From assembly GCA_012295275.1 (NCBI GenBank), contig CM022671.1, positions 16,937,956-17,001,955 of the forward strand: a stretch of DNA of 64,000 nt. Direction: 5' to 3'. The notes under the pieces were generated by a model. The model saw nothing but the letters and a program-made list of their open reading frames with translations, was not told the origin of the DNA and made no database searches. Both the position numbers and the translations under genes were made by a program. This document shows, piece by piece, positions 53,601-64,000 of this stretch. The stretch comes from Chrysomallon squamiferum (Eukaryota; Mollusca; Gastropoda; Neomphalida; Peltospiridae). Position 1 is the first letter of the stretch, and each line of letters starts with the position of its first letter.

Positions 53601-55586
53601 GCATGTGAGCATGTGTGCATGTGTGTGTGTGTGAAAATGTATTTTGATATTGCACATGTCTATGTCAGTGACATGATGTATTTTGGTGTGACATGTCTGT
53701 AATATAATGTGTATGTGTGTGTGTATTTTAACATTTGCATATATGGATGTGCATCTGTGAATGTGAGTGCAGTGTATGTTAAAAAAAAACATATGTATTA
53801 TTCTATATTCTTTGCTGTCAATAAATAGTTATTTAAATATAATTTTAGTGATCATATTCATAGTGTAAGTTTTAAAATAATGTCTAAAACAACTGATGAA
53901 AAATATGTCACTGAAATCTAACATTCTTAATATAAATGAGAAACACTATTCACTGCACATGAAAGGGAGGGAGGAAGTGTGTGTGTGTGTGTGTGTGTGT
54001 AATTATATCCTCTGAAAAGATCAAATTTACCAACTGAACAGTAATATTGCTCTTTTTCCTCAAACTATGTCAGTCTTATATAATTAAATAACAAATTTAA
54101 CATTAAAAAAACACAACACACTGCATTCTAGACCAATTATAAAATTAACTTTAAGAACAAATGTTTTGAAAGGTTTCAGTTTTTCTGTTAGGGAAATCTT
54201 TACAATTCCATTCCCACAGTCTGTGTATGAGTTTTTTCCACACAGAGTCAATTGTATTCATTTCAATACTAATACAGCTAGCCATTGTACAGGCATAGCT
54301 TGAATTAATTTTTAAAAACATTCATTAAAGTTAATTAAATTCTGACCTCCAGCAAAACGTTTAACACTCTCATTAAAAAAACTAAACAAACAACAGCAAA
54401 TAAAATAAACTTAAAACAAAGAAAAAAGAAAAAAAAGAAACACACACACACACACACACAATAAAAAAAGTATATTATTATTCCGTGACATATTATTATT
54501 CTTGCCACATTTGTTATTACTGTACTTGTTGCAATAATGCTGTTGCTATTTTTATTAGATACATTACGGTTATATTTATTATTATAACATGGTATTTGTT
54601 ATTGTCACTGCTGCTATTATTGTCATGCTACTGGTTTTTAAAATATTACTGCTCTATTGATGGCAGTTATTTTATCTATTAATTAGATTCTTATAACAAT
54701 GGTGACCCATGACTGCTGTTCAAAATACACTGATATCTTTACAAAGCAGAATAAAGGAGTGAAACCAGTCAGAGTTCTGTACTGTAGAGATAAACATATT
54801 TACTCCATTTTGAACAGTCTTATGTCCACCACTGGTCTTGGACATTAGAGTTTAAACATCTGCATGCTAGTCTTTTAATTTTTGAAGATAAGTTCAGTGG
54901 TTTTAATCACAACAAATCATTTCGAACATCCAGTGATGATCTTGGCCCACATAACCTGCAATCTTTTCTAACGATAGTCTAATATTTTAGAGCAGGATTT
55001 TTCAAATTGGGTTCCACAGGAGCTGCCATTGGTTTCATGCCCAATATCAGATTAATAAACCATTAAAAGTTTTGAATTTTGAGATTCATTATAAAAACAT
55101 GCAAATTCATTTTCCACTGTACTTCATTATTCTCTTTCTGAGAATATATCAGTAGAATCTGATAAAAGTAAAATTCATAATAAATATGACAAACCAACAC
55201 CCGCTAAAAATAAATATCTTTGTAATTTTGTAAATATGAAATACTGAAATTGTACATTATAATGATTCTGGGACACAAATAAGAGTCAACTAATTTCAAA
55301 GTAATTATCTAATAGTTAGCATTCAAAGTCTACATCTTAAATTCCTGGTCACATTGGTTTCAGTTTCATGAGCAAACATTTAACAACAGCAAACTCTGTA
55401 TTGAAATATTATCACTTTGTAACCAAATATTGTTATAAATTAATTTCAGTCAGACTATATATAATATTTTTAGACTAACACACACATATATATATAGTCA
55501 TGATATTTATTGTCTGACAAATCTGTCATTTAGAAACTGTTTTATATTATTGATTGATTTTTCATACACATACAGCAAACACGTGT

Positions 55587-55631
<45 letters not shown>

Positions 55632-57240
55632 GACATACACATACAGAAATATATGCATGAAAACAATTTTATAATATACATCAATACCAAGAATAAAAAT
55701 CAAACCTTCACAGCTCTGTTAAAACTGAAGCCTAAAGGGAATTCTTTTTTTCCTTTTTTTTTTTTTTTTTTTTTTATCTCTGGAGATGACAGAATTATGA
55801 ATGCTTGCCTGCGTGTGATTAAAACTGATAAACAGATTGGCTTGGCGTAAACAGTGATATGGTATTTAATTCCTGAAGATACGCTATGATTAAACAGCCT
55901 GTCAGTGAACACAATACCTTGATGACAATACAGCATTCAGAGGTGAAGAATAATCCCAGTAATTTAGGAACAAGTTCAGCCAAACCTTAGGAGGTTCAGG
56001 TAGGGGTAACTCTATAATAGCAGCAGTTCTCTGACCTTTGGGTCACAAACCACCTTCACAAGTCTGTTAATTGTAATCCCAGTACATTGAATCAGGAATT
56101 AAAGAGCATTTTGGAAGTATTCAGATACTCAGACATCAGTATATCTTATAGCGTAATTTTTTTTTTTTTAAATATATTTTCTGTCAGCAGATTGTTTTTA
56201 ATTTTAATATATTTTTAGTTAGGTTGTTAAGTATAAAATTTTGCAAAGATATGTGTAGATCAACATTTGTAATTAAAGACATTTTTTTAATTTTTATTAC
56301 TAGAAAACTGGCAATGAGATAAATTCATTAATAATTTGAATATTTACCAATTTGTGCGTAGGAAGAAAAACACAAAATTACGGTACAAAAGATACTGCTG
56401 TCACAAAATTATAATAATTATTATTATTATTATTATTAATAGCTGTTTATATGATATACAGATTATCAGAATTTTACAAAAAAATATATACCAGAGACCG
56501 GAAGACAGAAATAAGGACAGACATACAGAGAATTATTTCAGTGTTTCATTAAAAGAACAAAAACTGTGACAAAATGGTATAAGAACTATTAAACAAAAAC
56601 AAAAACAAAAACAAAAATTATAAAAAAATCTTTATATATAGACATTTCAATTATGAATATGCATTAATCAGGAATCATTGAAAGATTCAGTTTGTACAGA
56701 AATTCATTACAACATTCTACTCACTGTTTATCCAATGTGTCCTTAACATAACCTCACAGCCAAAGATCTGAACAGAGAGATGGAGTTTGCAAAACCTTTG
56801 AGCTGTGACCACTGCATATTTGTAAAGATTTCTTAAGTCAACACTGCAAATTAGCCTAAATTGTTTAGCACATGCCAAGTGCTTTTAGAAACCAAATGAA
56901 AAGCCTTTTGAATTTATAATAGTGGGGGGAAAAAAAGAAAATACTTTCATTGTTAGCTATTTGCTGGACCTATTAATCATAAACAATTAGTCCTAAAGAA
57001 GAAAAAAAAAGTTTAAAACCAAGAAGTCAAAGGAAATGTCCGATTTTGTATAATGTTATTTGTACTGTGTGTTTAACCCCAAACAGACTGATCTGATGGA
57101 AGTTAATCGATGTAATGACATGTTTTATTGACTGTGCTGAGTGTTATTAGATCCTAACATGATAAACAGGTATGAGGCAGAGCTGTGTTGTATTTGTGTC
57201 TTTGGTGATTCTCTGTTATTATTATTATTATTATTTTATT
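50691..57240. other. Non-coding AT-rich region
   Basis: No supported gene. It contains (ACT)n at 51781-51968, (AT)n near 52429-52441, (GT)n near 53975-54000, (CA)n at 55588-55627 and several homopolymer A/T runs. One open stretch ending at a good minus-strand donor (53294) is listed under findings. Confidence 0.4.
51781..51968. repeat. (ACT)n trinucleotide array
   Basis: Mostly ACT triplets with ATT, GCT and CCT variants. Confidence 0.9.
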
Positions 57241-57269
57241 ACAGCACACTTATCTAGCACTTAATTCCA

Positions 57270-57550
57270 TGCATAATGCATGCTCAAAGCTTACAGTTTA
57301 TCATTTGCACCTGATTCAGGACCTCTTTCTATCCAACATACATCTCAAACTCCCTGGGGAGCATGCAAGTTAGGTTTGCCATACTGGTGCACTGCTCTAA
57401 TCATACAGAAACCATCATGACCTGTCAGGTTCTCACTTATGGCCCAGAGAACCATTTGCCACATGACAGAACTGCAGCTCCAGGGCTCAAACTCGCAACA
57501 TTTCAGTTACAGATCCAAATCCTCTAATATCTGCACCATCTTGATGACCG
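57270..57550 (-). mobile_element. Possible tRNA-derived SINE
   Basis: Read on the minus strand, gatggtgcagatattagagg resembles a pol III A box and gttgcgagtttgagccc resembles a B box (GGTTCGAATCC type), about 30-40 nt apart. Unique GC-richer sequence follows, up to an ATT/TTTA tail region near 57215-57245. Weak similarity only; a chance match is possible. Confidence 0.3.
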
Positions 57551-57952
57551 CATATAAAATTATTTCTTGTTGACAGATTGAGTGAAAAAAAAAAAAACCC
57601 ACACCTCTATAAAATAGCTCTTAGTACCAAATTATCTTATGTGTAATGATGAATAATTTCTTTCAGAAAAATTAAATTTATTCTTTCTTCAACTTGTTAT
57701 TAATAAAGCAATTTTTTGTTTAATGTATTTTTCTTTTTATGGGTTGCATGGGTTATACACAGTACTGCTATTTAAAAAAAAAACATGCTGCCATAAAGGT
57801 TTTTTTTTTTGGTCAGCAACAAGGGATTTGTTTTAATAAACCATCCCACTGAGAAGAAATCATATTGATAAACTAATTGGAATGAGAAATACTTGATCAG
57901 GTATATGCACGTGGATTAGTCCTTCAATTAAAAATAGGTTGGGTGATGGTGG

Positions 57953-58206
57953 GATGTGTTGATGGTGCTGATTATGATGAAGGTGATGATGATGCTGTTG
58001 ATGGTGGTGGTGGTGATGGTGGTGTGGTGATGATGAAGTGGTGGTGTTGATGATGAAGGTGATGGTGGGATGTGAAGGTGATGGTGGGATGGTGATGATG
58101 ATGGTGATGATGGTGCTGATGGTGATGATGATGATGATGGTGATGATGGTGTTGATGATGATGATGATGATGTTGGTGATGATGGTGCTGGTGGTAGTGG
58201 TGACAG
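57953..58206. repeat. (GATGGT)n-type minisatellite
   Basis: About 250 bp of GAT and GGT triplets with internal higher-order copies such as gtgatggtgggatg. The minus-strand His/Ile/Thr-rich frame is an artefact. Confidence 0.9.
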
Positions 58207-58404
58207 TGATTTGTTGAAAATTTATTGTTACTAATATAATTTTGTTATGTCTGAACACAAGCAGTTTTATACTATAAAAAAACACTATCAGATATTATAA
58301 AGAGAAGAAATCAATTAAAAAACCTGATATATAATTTAAACAAATGTAAAATATATTTATACATCTGAGTTGAATGACACACAATGGTTTAACATTATAC
58401 ATAT

Positions 58405-59330
58405 TAAGAAATATTCCTAGTGTCAGTTATCAAGGTTTCTTTTTTTTTTTACAGATATATGATAATTAACTGCTGGATTAGAGGATACAATCCCTCTTGA
58501 GCTTGTAAAATACATATATACAGATTGACACATTGATAACATTAAGATTTGCATATGAATCTGGTAAAAAAAAAAGAAAGAAAAACAAGTCACATTTGTG
58601 CCTGTAGGTTTGAGAATTTTTATTTTTTACTTGCCGAAGGGAAATTTGACCACAGCTTTCAACTAGTAAGACAAAGAAAGTCTCTCACACACACACACAC
58701 TCATTACACACACAACAATTACAACAATGACAACAGCAGCTACAACAACAACAACAACCACAATGACAATACTAAATAAATAACAAGAAATTAATAAAGA
58801 ACAAAGAAACAGTCTGTGTGTCTGTCTGTGTTTGTGTGTAATTTTCATAGGAATTATTTAATTTAATGAACTGAAAATTCTTTCTAAAAGCTAATTTTTG
58901 GGAAGCACATTTCTAGTAAAAAATAAAATAAAATAATAATAATAATAATCATAACAATGAAAACTGAAAATAAAGAAATATTCTTATTGTCAGTTACCAA
59001 GGTTTCTTTTTCTAACAGATATATGATAATTAACTGCCAGATTAGATGATACAAAACCTCTTGAGTTTGTAAAATACTCTGATAACATCAAGATTTGCAT
59101 ATAAATCTAGTAAAACAAAGATGGTCACATTTTCAACTGTCGGTCTGGGAATTTTTATTTTTGTTTTCTAGCCAAAGGGAAATTTGACAAGTTTCAACTG
59201 GTAAGTCAGTTACATCACATATATATATATATACAACTACAACAACTGCAACAATATCTACAACTACAGCAACTTTAACAACCACAACAACAATAAAACA
59301 AAAATTAATAAAGAACAAACAATTTGTCTG

Positions 59331-59373
<43 letters not shown>

Positions 59374-59400
59374 TTTTCAATTTAATTATTTAACATTAAT
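58405..59400. repeat. Tandem duplication, offset about 560 bp
   Basis: Copy 1 (about 58405-58870) and copy 2 (about 58975-59400) share agaaatattc, gtcagttaccaaggtttct, gatatatgataattaactgc and gggaaatttgac. Each copy then has a CA/CAA-rich tract, attaataaagaacaaa and a (GT)n tract. Divergence is moderate. Confidence 0.85.
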
Positions 59401-60469
59401 ATTTTAAATTTACTGAAATTTACCAGTATTTTATAAGATACAGATTCAGTGATACATTATAAAATGGCCATTTTGCTGTAGGTGTAATCATAAATCTATC
59501 TTTACTATAAATCTTCTTTCACAGATACAGAAAATATCCCAATAAAAAGATTTGTTATGATAATCAAAACACATACACCCTATACAAAGTGAATTTCCTA
59601 AACAGAAATCATGTTTGTTACCTGCAAGATATTGTGTCTTTCAAAGTGAATTGCCTTTGTGCTTTTCTATTCACTGAGGTGCAAAAGTAACAAACACATG
59701 TCAATAATGAACCATTCTAACAACCTTCACACCTGTGTTTTTAAAAGATTTTACATAATGAAGAGAAACATTTTTCTATTCCGATATCTTTTATATATAT
59801 CATACCTTTTTACTAACATCAGCAACTGATAAGAGAAACAAAGTATGTGTCTATGTCCTAATAGAGGATTTAATTGTTTCGGTGGTTTGTGTTTAATTTA
59901 TTTATTATATTTATTTAATTATGTAGAGATATCTTTTTCTTTTCATTTATTCATTTGTTAATCATTTATTTATTTATTTATTTATTCACTGACTTGTGTT
60001 TGCAGTAAACACAAAACATTCAGTTAAAAACTTGTCTCTGAGATCATCCAACTCAAGAACTGAGATTAATTTAAACCTTAATTTAAACCTACAAGAATTA
60101 TAGCCACTTTATTATATTTTAATTAAATCCAGTGTTCAGTATTTGTTTTTGATGTTATTTTTACACACAATAAACTTCATTTCCTTAGAATGAAGACTTC
60201 CAAATCATTTGACCTTATCCAGAGATATTGTTTATAAATATGTTCAAAACAATAAACCTTTTCCCATATCCAGATTCATTCTTCAATTTAATTCATTTCA
60301 TTTCCACATATTTTAAATGAGTTTAATGCTTACTTTGAATTTTAAAGTTGTATTATTTCATCTGTTACCTTTAACACAAATAGGGCCAAAATTTAAGCTT
60401 ACTCTAAATTAATTCCATTTATAAAATTTAAAATTTAAGAATTTTTATCTACATCACACACATATATAT

Positions 60470-61170
60470 TTACATATTTTACCTTTGATAGTAAAGTATA
60501 TGCTTTCAGTCAGAAATAAATCCGTAATTTATATAATCTTCTGAATACTATTACATCTAGATTACAAATGGGACAGAATAAAATTTACCTTATTATGCAC
60601 ATACATTTACATGTTTCACCTTTGGCAAAAAACACTTTCTCAAAAATCATTTGCTCTATATCAGATCAGTACAGTATAATAGTTAATTGTATTACACACA
60701 TAATATTATATATTTACATATTTTTACGTTTGGCACATTAAAACACTTTCTCAGAAATAAATATATTCTCTAATTTATTTAAACCTCTCAGTCATGTACT
60801 CTTTATCAAGTCCGTGAAGTGTAATATTCATTTTTGGTACAACATGCTTTTTCTCGGAAATAAATCCATTCCTTAATTTATTTTATCCTCTGAATATTTC
60901 CTCTTTATTCAGTCTATACAGCATATTTAACTGTATCACACCAGGTACATATAAATATACAGGTTTTATCTTTGATACAATAAGCTATCTCAGATGTAAA
61001 TACATTACTTAATTTATTTAAGCCTCCAAATCATTTCGTCTTTCTCAAATCATGGTGTTATTTAATTGTATCATGTACATAATATTATATATTTATATAT
61101 ATTTTTTACCTTTCGTACAATACGCTTTCTCTCAGAAATAAATCCACTTCCTATATTCCTCTGAAGACTT
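60470..61170. repeat. Diverged ~107-140-bp satellite-like array
   Basis: Six units are marked by acctttgatacaataagct-like sequence, then tttctcagaaataaatcc, at about 60481, 60618, 60725, 60832, 60969 and 61109. Spacings alternate between about 107 and about 137-140 bp. Confidence 0.8.
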
Positions 61171-61209
61171 TTGTTTTCTTTCACTTCAGCTGTAGTCGAA
61201 AACAAATAC

Positions 61210-64000
61210 ACTGCATGACATCCATGTTTTATATTTTTTTAATAAATACACTATACAGGATAATCCGTGTATTTCTTGTTTTTAAAAAAATTCACCTAAT
61301 AGGAAAAACAATTATTTGAGTATTTTCCCTGAATGAACCATATTGCACTTTAAGGAAGAAAATGACATTAGACCCAATGTTTTGTTAATGATTGAAAGCG
61401 ATTTCTGTTGGTGAAGATTCATGAATACAGGGCAAATAAAACATTAACATTTTCATAATTTGCTTTTCAGTTACAAAGTAATAGTCACTATACATGAACA
61501 CTTGATGTTTTTTTTTTAACTCATTGTTAATTGCAGTGCACATTCTGATTTTACCCATTACAACACATTCAGTGACTGGGAGCATACAATAATACATAGT
61601 TCCCAGCAATAATAAAAAAAAAGAGTTCTCTTTAGGTTAAACGACCATGGGAAAAAAAAATGTTGTCATTCATTCTTTCAATGAAACGATTGCCATAAAT
61701 TCCAGGATATATGAGTGGATTTTACTGTGTCCCAGAGAGGAAACTGACCCATGTTTAACACTCTTTGATCAGAAATAAAACTGAGAGAGAATGAAAACAT
61801 TAGAGATAAAAGTGTATTTTATGTAGATCTCTGAATAAAATGGAGGAAAATAGATCTTTTCGTAAAATAATCATGGAGGAAAAAGAAAGAAGAACTTTTA
61901 TTATTTAGTCTGCAAGTATTTTTTGATATGTAGGTTATATTATTGCATTATATAGTTCAAGACCATATAAAAAAAACTTTAGTTTCCTTTGATCAACAAA
62001 AAGGAATTTGTTATATTGAACTTTCCTGAGAAGAAAAAAACATGTATCATATAAACCTGTCATGGAGTACTGGCTAGAATGGGGAAAAGATTTAAATAGG
62101 TTTGCTGAATAGGATAGATTTTATGACTTATCACAGTATGTAGATTTAACATGTAAAATTTATGTTAACTGACAGAATGATAAAAAAATTTAATACCTTT
62201 ACTAAATACCAGTATGGATGTTTATATTATATTTAATTTTTCTTTTTTTAACATGAAATGATACTTTAAACAAGGGATACCATCTGGTACAGAAATATTT
62301 TCTAACTGCACCAGTGAGTAGTTAACATGGATCCTGCAATCCATCATTCCCATACACACTGTCATGGAGTTTCTTGTAGGTTTTACTTATTATTTTTAAA
62401 ATAAGGATATTTAATTTATTCTGGATGAATAAATATTTTCAATGAATTAATTATTAACAAATGTTTACTCATTTATAAAACAAAAGAATATTCCAATCAA
62501 CACCAGTATCACATGCTTAATTTGCTATGTTTATTTTTTAAATTTTAAAACATATATTGTTTACTTTAAAAGGAGCCAAATACAATAATACTGATCAAGC
62601 AATACAATTAACTTCACATCTTCAGTTCACTTTAAAAAGAAGATAACCAATTTAAACAACATCACACTGTCTTGCAGGAAACAACATGCTTATAATAAAC
62701 TGAAATGTCTGTATGAGGTTTATTTTCCCATGAATTTTACATGGGTTCTAATCACTCTTAAAATATAATTCTAGTTTAGAAAACATTCTACACACATTAT
62801 TATATTCACTTACTTATCAGTTACTTAGACAGACATTCAATAACTGAAAAACATTTTATTAATTTCCTTTTACTAAAGCTTCATTATTACTATTTTAAAG
62901 CATTTAATCCAAAAAATATTATGGGAAAAAAAAAAATGTTTTTAAAAATATGTTTAAATTTTTAATCCAGAACAATAATTGATAAAAATTAAAAGAAACA
63001 GACATAACCCCCATCCCCCAGTGAATACATATATGGAAATTATAATATTTTTCAATAAAAAACCAAACAACAACAACAAAAAAAAAAAAACCAAACAACA
63101 ACTACATACCAGATTATGATATATTCCAAGAGAACGAAATTCCTCTGTGATTAAAAACAGCTATAACACCAGTGCTACGACCTGCAGCATTTTTAACTGA
63201 ATCTGAACAAATAAAAGAGAAATCATCAAACCTTTTGTAATCCACCCGCCTGTTTGCACACCTTTGTTTATTTTTAGTCAATCAGAGTCGTCAGTGATCT
63301 GCTAATTTGACGTACACACACCTGTCTGTCTGTCTCTCTGTGTGCATGTCTGTCTTGTTTACTTTGGTTTAATGAAATAATGAAAAAAATGCAAACAAGA
63401 AAAATCCTCAACTTACTGTTTTCATGGTATAAGTGCCTTTTGTTTTGTTGGTGCATATGTATTACTTTAATTACTACTGCTGCTGCTACTACATCATCAT
63501 CGCTGTTATCATCATAATCATCATCTTCATCATAGTTAATAGGAAACTCCTTTTTAAACCTTCAGATATCACACTCATGACCTCATTCAATTAAGGATCT
63601 ACATGTTTAGATAAAAACCCACATTATCTATTTTGCACCTTTATTTATATTTGAACCCGACAACTGGTTTTCTTAAACATTTAAACAGTGAAATTGCTCA
63701 ATACATTCCTTAACAAATTAAACACTTCAGTCCACTTCCTGAAATGACTGTACATCCCAATGCATATACATCCACATATACATTTACATCTACATCTTCT
63801 GTAGACATGTACATCCACATATACATATACATCTACATGTTCTGTAGACATATACATCCATATGTTCTGTAGACAGTAATGTAAACTGAAGTCTCTGCCA
63901 CACAGACTAATCAGTGGTTAAAAATAAGTTGTTATTGTGCGATATAATGATATAATATCAATCAGCATCATTGTATTTGTGTATGTATATGTAATCTATC
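61210..64000. other. Non-coding right flank
   Basis: AT-rich DNA with no supported gene. A 93-bp segment bounded by splice-like signals (63110-63202, minus) and a 42-bp tandem duplication around ttctgtagacat (63789-63875) are the only structures noted. Confidence 0.4.

Noticed and set aside
56020-56060. hAT-like end sequence (cagttctctgacctttgggt)
   Set aside because: Resembles ends of hAT elements, but no partner inverted repeat or 8-bp target duplication was found.
57860-58285. His/Ile/Thr-rich 141-residue frame
   Set aside because: Derived from the (GATGGT)n minisatellite.

Overview
The window reads as nuclear DNA of a metazoan with a large, AT-rich, microsatellite-heavy genome. Introns run to several kb, splice sites are GT-AG, and no operons are visible. 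The serine-racemase/threonine-dehydratase homologue, the harmonin/whirlin-type PDZ scaffold and the dibasic-cleaved secretory precursor fit a lophotrochozoan. A mollusc, probably a cephalopod, is my inference; no gene here proves it.

Region 1 (1-8332): a tandem duplication of about 4.36 kb, copy A at 1-4014 and copy B at 4363-8332. Each copy holds the last exon of a plus-strand gene I do not recognise (99-188, 4461-4550). Tail to tail with it on the minus strand lies a large repetitive exon of a secreted polyprotein (1428-2408, 5789-6756). That exon carries about a dozen 11-residue units ending in ELSRVKR, a furin-type cleavage motif. Copy B has a 13-bp frameshifting deletion.

Region 2 (8333-16000): intron and 5' end of the secreted gene. 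A single signal-peptide exon (15835-15897, minus) ends in phase 0 and joins in frame to either duplicated exon. A third possible in-frame partner, a short terminal exon, lies 206 bp downstream of it (15554-15628).

Region 3 (16000-24800): a six-exon plus-strand gene for a 334-residue PLP fold-type II enzyme of the serine racemase/threonine dehydratase family. Active-site residues favour a dehydratase over a racemase. Its introns are packed with microsatellites, one of which forms a long inverted repeat.

Region 4 (24800-31900): AT-rich intergenic DNA between convergent genes, with a 741-bp TA-flanked inverted-repeat transposon.

Region 5 (31908-44365): an eight-exon minus-strand gene for a scaffold of about 738 residues: harmonin-like helical domain, low-complexity linker, two PDZ domains, basic/RS-rich tail. 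Its large second exon shows two opposite single-base frame shifts.

Region 6 (44366-64000): upstream flank with no convincing coding exon. It holds many diverged tandem arrays (periods about 60-200 bp), a 560-bp duplication and dinucleotide tracts.

The three main genes show no sign of a shared pathway. The most unusual locus is the secreted polyprotein gene, with one signal exon and duplicated, diverging cargo exons.
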